DNA from: Lepas anatifera
Taxonomy: Eukaryota > Arthropoda > Thecostraca > Lepadidae
Length of the DNA stretch: 64,000 nucleotides
Assembly (NCBI GenBank): GCA_034440635.1
Contig: JAOTON010000897.1
Location: 1,860,001 to 1,924,000 of the forward strand
Reading direction: 5' to 3'
The notes beneath the pieces are model-generated. The model saw only the letters and a list, made by a program, of their open reading frames with translations, had not been told where the DNA came from and searched no databases. Below, piece after piece: positions 24,290 through 35,050 of this stretch. Numbering within the stretch: position 1 is the stretch's first letter; the number at the start of each line of letters is the position of its first letter. A program made the position numbers and the translations under genes.

Positions 24290-25060
24290 TTTATTTCATT
24301 TTTCAAATAGACAGGCAACAGGCGCAAAAGAAGACATGAAACAGGGCAAAGCAATAAGAAGCAACAGAACAGAATGTCACAGGCACAGAGTAGAGAATAA
24401 GAGGAAGTAGGCGATCAGTTTTCAGATTAAAGCAAATTAATTATAACATAGGTACAAAACATAAACCGCCAGCAAAGAAGCAGCAACCGCGGAACGAGAA
24501 AAGACATACAAAACGAGATGAGCCTTAAATAATAATGAAACAGAACAGAAATGTAATGCCACAACACACTTAAAAGCAAAATAAAATCAAGAACAAACAA
24601 AACAGGATACAAAAGAAAAACTAACAAAGTTAAGCTAAAAGTAGTAAGTAGGGGGCCACATATGTTAAGCATATCAAATCTAAGAAACCACTGATTTAAT
24701 AAAAGCAAGAAAAATAAACAAACATAAACAATAAACATAAAACATAAGAAAATAGGACAAGCACTTAAGCAGCGTACAAACCTATCAAACTAAACACATT
24801 TAATCAGAGCATGCAAGCAGTGAGAGCAACTAATGGAATCAAAACAAAACTAAAAACAACAGAAAAACACACAAAACAAAGCAAAGACAGAACTGAACAA
24901 TTTAAACAAACAGAAAAAGTCATGTTCGGCGAGTCCAAGCTATTACACTCATCGAATCAAACCAAAAAACGAAATAAAGGAAAAGAACAAAATAAGTCGG
25001 CAGCAAACAAACATAAAAACATAGAAGAGAAACGGAAAAGCAAAAGAACATCACAAATAC
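24290..25060. repeat. Strongly A-rich, strand-asymmetric region
   Basis: Over about 770 bp the plus strand is dominated by A, with short AAAACA, GCAAAG and AACATAAA motifs and very little T. It is not a simple tandem repeat. The open frames on both strands simply reflect the composition (Lys/Asn/Gln on plus, Leu/Phe on minus). It could be an old expanded poly(A)-type tail or low-complexity intronic DNA. Confidence 0.6.
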
Positions 25061-25772
25061 ATTTGCCAGGAATGGGCGTTCGACCCCATAGCCCGTCCGG
25101 AGCAGTGGTTAGCGAGAATGTCGCCAAACCCCAGGCTGAGGCTGGAGCAGCCAAAAGCCGCTCGGACACAGGTCAGTTGTTGTCGGCCGATCCAGCTGCA
25201 CCGCCACTCCTCGTCAAACCGACACCTCGAGACGTAATGCTGGGAAGTTTACAGCTAGCATCCAGGCTGCGATGGTCAGGAGTCACAATCGTCGCAAATG
25301 CTCCATATCAGTATTGGTGTTATGCCTCGGATTTCTAGCAATAAATGCCCACCCAATGCAGACCGAGCTTAGGACAAACCAGCTGGTATACCATGATGAA
25401 TAAAAAGCGACACCTCAGGCTCCATAAGCAGTGAAACTACGTGAGATCGAGGCACCATGCGCCCCCTAAATTCGGACCCTCCGCCGCTACTTAGCTCAGC
25501 ATGAATTAGCCAGGTTGCGTTGACGGCTTCAACACTGGCAGCTCTGCCTGGCGCAGTGATCTCACCCCTCCCCCTCCCCACCCCCGCGTGCAGAGGTGAG
25601 TCACTGCAGAGCGCCACCCGGGGCCACGCAGGACGTCTCAGAGTGGGCTGACGTCAACAGGAACTACCCACCCAGGCGCAGTGCCATTCGTCAGATGCTT
25701 CCAGCATCGGGGCGCGCGCTATCCGTGATACTACGCATATATTTAGGCGCGTAAGATACCTCCACACAGAAG
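25061..25772. other. No gene seen
   Basis: The frame from the A-rich block continues open to 25338 but shows no known domain. Nothing else was recognised before the inverted-repeat elements at 25773. Confidence 0.35.
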
Positions 25773-26077
25773 CCCTGTTCCATCTGTCAGCATAGTTTTG
25801 TCAGCACCAATCATCGGGCCGCGTTGCGCCTACGTCACAGAACTGTATCCTCTTCCCAGGAACTCAGTCCTAGAGGTTTTACGGGCTGACGGCCTGCTGT
25901 TTGGGCTGATGAAAAATAGCAAGTGCACGAAGTGGCAGCCTAATATTTTTTAATGGTATAAAGGTTGAAGTTCCCTTTGCTTAGCACAAACTATAGGCGA
26001 TTATGGCGCTGATATTTCTTTTCTGGAGGAGAGGCTAGAGGTCCTGCCGACAAAACTGTGCTGACAGCTGGAACAGG
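25773..26077. mobile_element. 305-bp inverted-repeat element, tandem copy 1
   Basis: Terminal inverted repeats of about 34 bp start CCCTGTTCCATCTGTCAGCA on the left and end TGCTGACAGCTGGAACAGG on the right. The element is separated by only AG (26078-26079) from an equal-length second copy. It is non-coding. The superfamily is unknown, because no target duplication beyond the shared AG could be defined. Confidence 0.75.
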
Positions 26078-26079
26078 AG

Positions 26080-26384
26080 CCCTGTTCCAGCTGTCAGCAG
26101 AGTTTTGTCAGCACCAATCAGCGGGCCGCGTTGCGCCTACGTCACAGGGGTGTAGCCTCTCCCCGCGAACTAGTTCTAGAGGTTTTACGGGCTGACGGCC
26201 TGCTGTTTGCGCTGATGAAAAATAGTAAGTGCACGAAATGGCAGTCTAATATTGTTTAATGGTGTAAGGGTTTGAGTTCCCTTTGGTTAGCACAAACAAG
26301 AGGCGATTATGGCGCTGATGTTACTTTTCTGGAGGAGAGGTTAGAGGTCCTGCTGACAAAACTGTGCTCACAGCTGGAACAGGG
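26080..26384. mobile_element. 305-bp inverted-repeat element, tandem copy 2
   Basis: Same length and structure as copy 1, starting CCCTGTTCCAGCTGTCAGCA and ending CACAGCTGGAACAGGG. The two copies share the interior order GTTTTACGGGCTGACGG, GCTGATGAAAAATAG and GGCGATTATGGCGCTGAT with scattered substitutions. Head-to-tail placement suggests a tandem duplication or insertion next to a resident copy. Confidence 0.75.
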
Positions 26385-26599
26385 CTAGAGCTAGAGCGTG
26401 AGTCAGAGGTTTCCGCTCCTTCGAGTCGTTAGAGGGCCACGTCAGAGGGCCCTGTCAGAAGGCCAGCGCCCGCACTGGAAGGGGTCTGGTACTAGTGCAC
26501 ACTGGACGGGGGCCCGGCAGCCCCCCGAGATATCAGAACCTAAGAGGGTTAGAAAAATTCCAGTTGGACGGTGGGTGGGGGCTATGATGATCTACATTA

Positions 26600-27130
26600 T
26601 AGCCATTTTTCACCGACCTAGGTCAATATCTTCAAGGTTAAATAGGGTCATAAAGGTCAAGTCATGGCCCTGCTCGGGACCTATTGGGAAATGCCGTAAT
26701 TATGCAGGACAAGACGGGAATAAACTAAAAGCAGACCGGGGTCATAAAGGTAAGGTTATAAAGAATAATTCCTAAAATGTTGGCGTCAAAGCCATTCAAT
26801 ATATTTGACCTATGACGTCACAATATGGTACACTACCTATAATGTACACTATAACTAGCACTATAGCAACGGTTGGACGAGAAATAAGGACTGACCTTTA
26901 CCTATGACTTTTGAACTTGCCCTTGACCTTGACACCGAGTTACCTTAACTGTGACGTCATAGCATAATATACATCAGACTGAGTAACGTCATTCGACCGA
27001 AAGCGCTGGGTTCAATGACTTTGAAAGAGCCGGTATGACCTTAACTTGTAGCCTTTGAACTTGACCTTCATGTGAGGTGACCTCGATATAGAATCCAGTT
27101 TATATGGCGTTGTGACGTCACCACTCGGTC
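26600..27130 (+). repeat. Dispersed repeat with TGACGTCA and AGGTCA-type motifs, copy 1
   Basis: Blocks such as CTATAGCAACGGTTGGACGA, CTATGACTTTTGAACTTG and GTGACGTCATAGC reappear in reverse complement at 41440-41800. TGACGTCA palindromes occur near 26812, 26950 and 27114. No open frame is shared between copies, so this looks like an old non-coding transposon. Its ends were not resolved. Confidence 0.6.
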
Positions 27131-28837
27131 TCCAATGCAAGCGAACTGATCCGACCGCGCGATTGCCGCGATGTCAAAATGCAGGTCTGATTTTGAAAGC
27201 CTATAAGTCACAAATGTTCCAGTCAATTTTCAAAATTCTTCCATCAAACGACACGCCGTTAAATTATTTAAAATATGGCCGAGTATCGTTTTCCGGCTAC
27301 CAGCAGTTCTCCGGCCACCTTGGAAAAATAGATGAATGAGGCCTCCGAGGTCCCCTCCAGTGCGCGCGTGAAGTGAACCGGCAGCTTCACAGGCCACGAA
27401 GTACAACTGTAAGCCATGGGCAGATTAAGGATCACGGGGGGATGCAAAACTCAAACAAGGAATGCTTGTTGCCTGGACAAGATGGGCGGCGCTATTACGC
27501 CGGGTGACGTATCAAAAGGAGCCGGACCTAACCACGGGGGCGACAAAGCCGCATCCTGAGAGGGAAAGAAGCTATGTTTCAGGAAGCACTGAAGACGTTT
27601 CGCCGGGTGCTAATGACATTTTTAAGGGTCGCCTGGGCTTGATCGGGAAAGGGGTGGAACTTGCTCCCTAGATCCGCGTGCGTTAGCTGGAAGCTGTAAT
27701 TCTGGGAGTGTTGTCCGCGGTTGATGCCACGGCGAAACGCCCGACGGCCCATTGGTTATCTTGTCAATTAATGCGAATATGGCGAACGATGCATCAGCAC
27801 TATTTTTTTTAGGCGGCATGCAGGGCATCCAAAACAGTCTCTGGATGAATTGGGTCCCAGCACTTGTGTACCAAAGCCCATGGGATCTACCTCACAATAA
27901 CTCGAATAAGAGACAATCATACTCCATAATAACTTACCCATCACAGAGCTCATCGTAAGCTTTTAAATCGAGCAGCGAAGTAGTTAATAATGAGAAAACA
28001 CTGACGAAGTGGCCAGTCTTCTGCGAGAACTGCAACTTGAAGTACGCAAGTGCTTCACTTCTGCAACTTGTCATGAAAGAGCGGTGTCAATGCTAAAACC
28101 ATGTTTGGGTCTCACGGGCCGTTCATGCTCCAATTCCCTTTGGCACGTCCTGGATTGTCAATTAAACCTTATTTTGTGCGAGCATTGTTTAACGTGATAC
28201 TTACTGTCCGACCTCTGTCTTAGTGTCCACCTAATTGTGTCACTTCAGGTCAGAGGCCTTCAGTGAGGTCCTGAGAAATTTGCAGGTTCAGTGTCCCTCA
28301 TACCTCGCGCGGAATTCCCTCTTCACCATCATCACTCCGAAACAAGCAACATACGAAAATATCGTCTCCGAACTTACACTCGAGTTCCACACATGGTTCC
28401 ACACATTGTCGGATGTTGTGGGTCATCTACATTTGAAACCTATTCACTTAGGCTAAGCGAATAGGCGTAAAGCGGACTAAGCGTTGCGAGAACATATTCA
28501 ACTTATTTCTATCAAACCAAAAAGTGTAACGCTACACAGACCCTAGAGCCCGCACACTAAAGTTTTAAACGGCGAAAGCTTTCTTTAAAGCACTCAACTG
28601 CCTGACAAGAGTCCATATTTGTCAGGACATTACCACCACAAAGTTGAGCATGCCAATCAGGGCAGTGGGTGTCCCGGATGAGGTTCAGATAGCTGTTCCA
28701 CCAAGGACAGTCAAGGACAAACACCTACACGGCCGGCACCTGTATCTCACGAAGCGGTTATTCCTTGGGCGTAACGGAGACAAGCAGAATTTAGATCGAA
28801 AGGTGCTTGTGATATATGTTCAAGCAATCAATAATTA
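27131..28837. other. No gene seen
   Basis: Open frames are short, overlapping and without domain signatures. I see no RNA gene, clear transposon end or tandem array. Confidence 0.4.
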
Positions 28838-29161
28838 TCAATAAAAACACTCCGTTTCTCGACCTATCGACCGATACTTCAGCGGGGCTAATCTTGTCGC
28901 ACGGAAATCGGTCACGCCAGCCACGCACTTCGATGGCTTCCTCCCCTCAAAAAGTGTAATTGCTCTGAATCTCGTCGCACGGAAATCAGTCACGCAGGCC
29001 ACACGTTTGAGGGCTTCCTTCCACATTGGAATTGTTCTGAAGGCCAGACTTGGCTTGATGAGGCTTCCAACAGCGCTACGCGGCGAATATGACCAAGGGA
29101 AGGGAGAAGACGATGAGGATGCCATAGTGATGAAAAGTAGGGCGAGCAGTCCTATTTTCAT
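28838..29161 (-). CDS. Candidate small secreted protein or peptide precursor, 107 aa
   Basis: An uninterrupted ATG-to-TGA frame. The N-terminus MKIGLLALLFITMASSS has the build of a signal peptide: Lys, then about 11 hydrophobic residues, then Ala-Ser for cleavage. The mature part carries two 26-residue repeats with the core VTDFRATR (DNA period 78 bp), a Lys-Arg dibasic site before the first repeat and a Gly-Arg-Lys site between them. Together these recall processed peptide precursors, but that is inference. Three Cys residues are present. Upstream, GTATTTAAAC (about 125 bp before the ATG) could be a TATA box, although it sits next to a hAT-like terminal motif. No AATAAA was seen close downstream and I know no homologue, so this may be a lineage-specific gene or a chance ORF. 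Confidence 0.4.
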   Translation of the reverse strand: MKIGLLALLFITMASSSSSPFPWSYSPRSAVGSLIKPSLAFRTIPMWKEALKRVACVTDFRATRFRAITLFEGRKPSKCVAGVTDFRATRLAPLKYRSIGRETECFY

Positions 29162-29283
29162 CCTACAGATATGAAGAAACAGAATCAAGAGCTGGAGAGA
29201 AAAAGGCCTCTTCTCATCACAATCTCTGCTCTCCTACATTGTGTAGTCCAAAGCAGGGAATTTCAAAAGGCTGGGGGTCACTA

Positions 29284-29293
29284 GTTTAAATAC
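29284..29293 (-). promoter_or_regulatory. Possible TATA box for the small secreted ORF
   Basis: Read on the minus strand this is GTATTTAAAC, about 125 bp upstream of the ATG at 29161, which would allow a short 5' leader. The neighbouring sequence CTAGTGACCCCCAGCC on the same strand resembles a hAT end, so the motif may be transposon-derived. Confidence 0.2.
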
Positions 29294-32200
29294 GCAGAAA
29301 TAGTCTAAATATCGTCAAATTTTATGCCTTAGAACAATGAAAATCTCTTGCCACTGCACTGGGAGATTTTCTTACATCACCCTGTCGAAAGATGCCCTGA
29401 TTTTAACCCAAGAACATGAGTTTGTAGTTTTCGAAGGAATAGGCTGTACACAATATCAACATAAGACTTCCTTCCACTTTTACAGCTGATCAGCAAACAA
29501 ATTCCGAGGCGGAAGCTCTTAATTTCGAAGAACCTTCCTTTGCCAGCGTAACATCTATGTACGGCTTTGTCGTACTCAGTATATACAGTGACTGAAAAAC
29601 AGCCCGGGGCAAAAGTGGTGGAGCAACATGTGTTTGCACCGGCGAAACCCTATGCCAACACCTCCAAAAATTGTATCCGAAATTCCTCTTCAGATCACTC
29701 TTCCAGATTGTCCATACATGTTACAACCCAGTGGAAGGTCGACCGGTGAAGTTGTCACGTGGCTCGCTGCAGAGCGGACAAATGCGCGGTCTAGCCATTG
29801 TCTCGGACCGGCCGCACTTGGGTAGTGGAACAGTGAGGTTGTTGCAATATTTCATCGGGGACCAAATCAACGAAACGACCCACCTCATGGCTCAACGGAA
29901 ATCAATCAGTTGTTTTCATAATTAAGCCGCAGGAGGGGATGGAGTATGTCCGTTTTTAGAAAAGGGCGCAGAAAGAGTTCTACAGCTTTTTTGGGACTGG
30001 AAGGACACTGGTCATCAACATTGTCAAATCTGAAGACCTGGGGACCAATGTGGGAGGGGGTTGACTAGCAAATTAGCCCTTGGCTTGCATGCCAAAATTT
30101 AGTAAAATACAGACCAGTCAAATGTCCCATGGTGAAGTGTTTTCTATACTTTTAGCACAAAAATATCATTCACGCCTGACAGTATGTGCGACAAAGTCTG
30201 CGAAGATTTTTGCACACAAGCAGTTTTTAAAAATGTTTTTGTAGCATCGGGCGACAGAAAATTGAAGCATTCTGCGCATATTCTGCCATATGAGAATGGA
30301 ATAGAAGGGAATGTAATACTTTGTAGGAATTCTTAACAGAACACTTTTTGGCAAAATAGGTCTGGACATCAGGAACCACATTTTGTTTCAAACTTCAATT
30401 ACTCAAAAGAAAAATTCCACCTCTTTTCCTACTACCCCGGGCTGAGCTAAGCGTCGCGTGCCTTAGCTCAGCAAACAAACCTCAGCTGAGCGGGCTGTTT
30501 GTGGCATGTAACATTGCACAAGCTATGACATTTGCCATGAGCCCACATTTATCACGCGACATGCGTTGCCAAATGGAAAGGGATTTCTTCGTGATTTGAA
30601 ATACGGATACAGCGTACTTTATTTTGAACTCAAAGTGTGCGGAAATACAACCCAGCCAGAGAGGGTGCTGTAACCTCACCTCCTGGTTGCAGGATAAAGA
30701 CCCGCGGCATCACGTCATGGTGCTTGCGGGTGTTTCTAATAACCCAAAATTATTCTTTTTCAATGGAGGAACTCGAGTAACGTAAGCAAAACGGTCATTC
30801 GATAACAAGGAACAAAATTAAAAAAAGCTAATATTTACGCTGGGAAGCCTCTTCATGTACCCTTTTATATCCTATCTGTGCCCCAGACTCGGCATCTCTG
30901 CCGTAGCAATCCCCTTCCCTCGCAAGTGTTGCTACACTTCGCGACCCATTCCTTGAAATAAGATTCGTCCCTTTGTTCTGCGACATTAAAGTAAACACCC
31001 CTCCCGGAAAATTCTCCCCCACACTTTAGAGGCGGGCAAAGGTGCTTTGCACAGAACGCCTTATAAAAAGCCCTTAACTTACTAACTCAGTATAGAACTT
31101 TAGAAACAACAAAATACACCTACCCATAATAGTCTCTCGACACGCTCTATAAGTGTCACCTCAGTTGAATACCCATAATACAAGTAGGACATCCCTTTAA
31201 AGTCGGGTTAATAAAGACGCAATGTTGTTATTATAGGACCTTTTTTGAAATAGTGCAGATACAATTTCGTTCCCATTCAAGCGCAATGGTTCTGATTTCA
31301 AAACCATGTTGTGTCCAGTTTGAGAAAAAATGCAGTGAACCCACGTCAGGTCACGATAATTGGTGCAGTCAGGTGACCATGTCAAACGCGCCGGATGGTA
31401 GCTCTCCCAATCACGTGACCTTAATCACAGTACTACTCCACGGTGAACAACAGGCTGGTACGACAAACAACCTACTGAAGTACAATTTACCAGAACATTC
31501 AACAAACTAACATAATATCGGTCCGAATCCGTGCCAATTCACTAGTGAGTTGATACGCGATGATTGAAGTGTTTCATGCTCGAGTATCTAACACCACATT
31601 GATATTATTCTGTTTTATTTTGAATTCCTCCAAGACACACCAATATAACTGATATTGCCCCGACACCTGGTACAGTAGGGGATTATGGCTGTTGGTAATG
31701 TGTCAAAAGAGATTGATAAGGAACAAGAGTCCTCCTTTCTTTTTCATTTTTCTTTGCAGTCTGATGGGCGATCAATGAAAAGCATCACCGATAATACGTG
31801 TTTCTCAGCTTACCAAAATCCAAAAAAGTTTTTTTCCTGTTTCTTTGGGGCCACTTACTTACAAAAACGAGAAAGATCAGACCTCAGTTGGCTTTCGCAG
31901 GGTCTAGCTTATTGGTGTCACGTGAAGAAGAATTTGATGTTCGTTTTAGGAAGATTCCCTTAATTTCTTAGTTTAAAAGCCAAACGCTATTGTTTTTGAG
32001 GATTCATAGGTACACCCTACAAACACCAAAGTAAAAAACTTCTCGCTGATCATAAAGAAACTCGTTAAAGTTCGATATATTTTATTGAATGTAGAGAGAT
32101 AACTTTATCAAACTTGACTAGTGATTATAACAATTTGTAACACCTGAAGGCATCTGGACTGCCAAATTCCTAAGAAGTGTATCCGACTCTCAATAGCCAG

Positions 32201-33062
32201 CTGAACCAAGTGTATCAAGCGGCAAAAAGAACAATCGTGTCATTGTTACGCCACTTCTGTTCCACCCCCTGCACCGCCTACACTATGTCGGGCCACGCGC
32301 GGTCAGATAGAAGCGATACGGACACATGTCCCGGCATAAACACAGCTTCAGTCGGCACAGGCGACCACCGAGTCAAAACTGCAATCCAAGGGGGCGGTGA
32401 GGTGGCGACGGATCACGCCCAAAGTTGACCCGAAGTTTCATACGCAGAGTTAGATGCGTACCTGACATGGTGTCCAGCTTTGGTGGCCATTCTGTGCTTC
32501 CCTCCCTGACGAATATCTGGCTGCAGCTCTGGAATGGGGTCACAACTACTGCGAACACACCGCGATTAGATATTAGGACACAGCGACCAGGCCTTGACCG
32601 CACTGTGGATATCAGAGTTTCCGCCGGGGGCGTGATACTGACACCAATGGCAGCGGGAAGATCAGGGCCGGAACCAGACCTTCGGTTTTTTGGGGGTGGG
32701 GGGGTGGGGTAATGCCGCCCAAATTCGTAAAAAAATATATGTTTTTAAGGAGAATCGGCAAAAATTGGAGAGTTTGGGCGGGGGTGAGGTGGTAACCGGG
32801 TTTGCTCCCACCCCCCTAAATCCACCAGTGGCGAGGGTCGAGAAAAGCCAGTCACAGCTTAGAAAGCTGCTTTTTTACAGCGAATGCCGATTCTGCTCAA
32901 GAGCATCTCTGAGCAAAAAGCAAACCAAGGAAGGTGAGCTTCAGCTCTAGCCCCATCTATATTCCCGATGTACCTAACTATACAATACCTTTCATTGAGC
33001 ATTCTGAAAAATCGCAATATTAGAACCAGCGCGCCCAGAAAACAATAGTCCCGAAAGCAGGC
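29294..33062. other. No gene seen; possible worn hAT MITE at 32663-32830
   Basis: I find no exon-like frames with known domains. CAGGGCCGGAACCAGACC at 32663 and CCACCAGTG ending at 32830 resemble worn hAT ends around a G-rich interior, but the flanking octamers do not match well. The remainder is AT-rich and featureless. Confidence 0.35.
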
Positions 33063-33349
33063 GCCGTCGTCGCCAGTGAGCGCGGCTTCCCACGTATTGG
33101 CGTTTCCAGCGGTCGGCGGTCCCGATTGGAGCCTGGTGGTCAGGCGGCGATTAAGCGGCGCTCGCGCATGTATTGGGACCAATGGCTCTGTCAGTGGGCC
33201 AGCCGCCGACGGGCCGATGGCTAATGAGTCGGTCCTGACGCGATCGGGCCCACCGTCCATCGCCCACCTGGCGCCGCTCATACACACTGTGTATTTACAC
33301 GGCTCTGTTTTGAGGTGTGGAGCAGCAGCCGGCCGTGGGTTACACCAGC
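33063..33349. other. CpG-rich block before the compound minisatellite
   Basis: This GC-rich stretch with many CpG pairs is open in one plus-strand frame that runs on into the tandem array. There is no recognised domain, and the frame stays open downstream only because the array lacks stop triplets. A CpG-island promoter is possible but unsupported by any adjacent exon. Confidence 0.25.
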
Positions 33350-34274
33350 CCACACACAGCGAACGGCTCCACACAGAGTCAGCGAGCAGCTCCACACAGA
33401 GTCAGCGAGCAGCTCCACACAAATTCAGCGAGCAGCCCCACACACAGCGAACGGCTCCACACAGACAAAGCGAACAGGGCCAGAGCCCTGCCAGCAGCGC
33501 CACACAAACTCAGCGAGCAGCTCCACACACAGCGAACGGCTCCACACAGACGCAGCGAGCAGCTCCACACAGAGTCAGCGAGCAGCGCCCCAGAAACTCA
33601 GCGAGCAGCCCCACACAGCGAGCAGCCCACACACAGCAAACGGCTCCACACAGACCAAGCGAACAGAGCCAGAGCCCAGCCAGCAGCGCCACACAAACTC
33701 AGCGAGCAGCTCCACACACAGCGAACGGCTCCACACAGACGCAGCAAGCAGAGCCACAGAGGCCCAGCGAGCAGCACCACACAGACCCAGCGAGCAGCAC
33801 CAAACAGACCGCGAGCAGCGCCACAGAAACTCAGCGAGCAGCCCACACAGCGAGGAGCTCCCACACAGCGAACGGCCCCACACAGACGCAGCAAGCAGAG
33901 CCACAGAGGCCCAGCGAGCAGCACCACACAGACTCAGCGAGCAGCACCACACAGACCCAGCGAGCAGCACCAAACAGACCAGCGAGCAGCACCACACAGA
34001 CCCAGCGAGCAGCACCACACAGACTCAGCGAGCAGCTCCACAAACAGCGAACGGCTCCACACAGACGCAGCAAGCAGAGCCACAGAGGCCCAGCGAGCAG
34101 CACCACACAGACCCAGCGAGCAGCACCAAACAGACCAGCGAGCAGCGCCACAGAAACTCAGCGAGCAGCCCCACACAGCGAGCAGCCCCACACACAGCGA
34201 ACGGCTCCACACAGACCCAGCGAACAGAGCCAGAGCCCAGCGAGCAGCGCCACACAGTCAGCAGCTCCCCACAA
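33350..34274. repeat. Irregular 20-24 bp minisatellite (CAGCGAGCAGC type)
   Basis: Units built on CAGCGAGCAGCTCCACACAG are repeated about 40 times with variable length. Three plus-strand and several minus-strand frames remain open for 100-400 codons because the unit contains no stop triplet in most phases. That all phases are open together argues against a real repeat protein. Larger blocks of several units, such as those containing ACGGCTCCACACAGACGCAG, recur, showing higher-order duplication. Confidence 0.9.
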
Positions 34275-34690
34275 GTGAGCAGTAGCGCGCGACAAAGTGA
34301 GCAGCCCCACACAGTCAGCGAGCAGCGCCCCGACATGGCGAGCAGTTCCACAAAATAGTGAGCAGTAGTCCGAAAAATCGAGCAGTTCCCAAAATAGTGA
34401 GCAGTAGTCCGAAAAATCGAGCAGTTCCCAAAATAGTGAGCAGTAGTCCGAAAAATCGAGCAGTTCCCAAAATAGTGAGCAGTAGTCCGAAAAATCGAGC
34501 AGTTCCCAAAATAGTGAGCAGTAGTCCGAAAAATCGAGCAGTTCCCAAAATAGTGAGCAGTAGTCCGAAAAATCGAGCAGTTCCACAAAATAGTGAGCAG
34601 TAGTCCGAAAAATCGAGCAGTTCCCAAAAGTGAGTAGTAACGTGACAAATCGAGCAGTTCCCCGAGATAGTGAGCAGTAACCAGGCACAA
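34275..34690. repeat. 39-bp minisatellite, about 8 units, abutting the previous array
   Basis: Nearly identical units contain GAGCAGTAGTCCGAAAAATC and GAGCAGTTCCCAAAATAGT. Each unit has two GAGCAGT half-units, the same core as the GCGAGCAGC motif of the preceding array, so one array probably arose from the other. Units at both ends are degraded. Confidence 0.9.
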
Positions 34691-34895
34691 TGAGCAGCTT
34701 CCCAAGCGAGTATCTCCCCAATAATTTGAAGAGCTCCCCGACAAAGCGAGCAATAAATAGCGAGAATGTCGCCCTGCCCGTTGTATTTCGGCGCAAATCA
34801 CGATCCGCTAAAGTTTTCTACCTCGATCATAGCCCTGGATCAGATGTGGATCATAATGAGATATTTTATGGGGGAGGAACGGCCAGCCTCGAACG

Positions 34896-35050
34896 CAGTT
34901 GCGGATTCATGACATCATTTCAGGGGGGGGGGCTCGAGTTACCCCCACCATTGCCTCGGGTCAGCCTTCGCATATGCAGTAGCTATAGGCACCCTGACAT
35001 TTCGGGAGGAGGGATTGAGCCTCCCTAGCCTTCACTTGTATCCGCCACTG
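34896..35050. mobile_element. Short hAT-type MITE, 155 bp
   Basis: The left end is CAGTTGCGGATTCATG and the right end is TTGTATCCGCCACTG. Flanks CTCGAACG and CTTGAAGG match at 6 of 8. The right part, with GGCACCCTGACATTTCGGGA, is shared with the element at 48938-49104, so they belong to one family. Confidence 0.55.

Noticed and set aside
33076..34358. Plus-strand frames of 320-400 codons rich in Ser, Thr, His and Gln
   Set aside because: Three overlapping frames are open together because the array unit lacks stop triplets; no domain or splice support.
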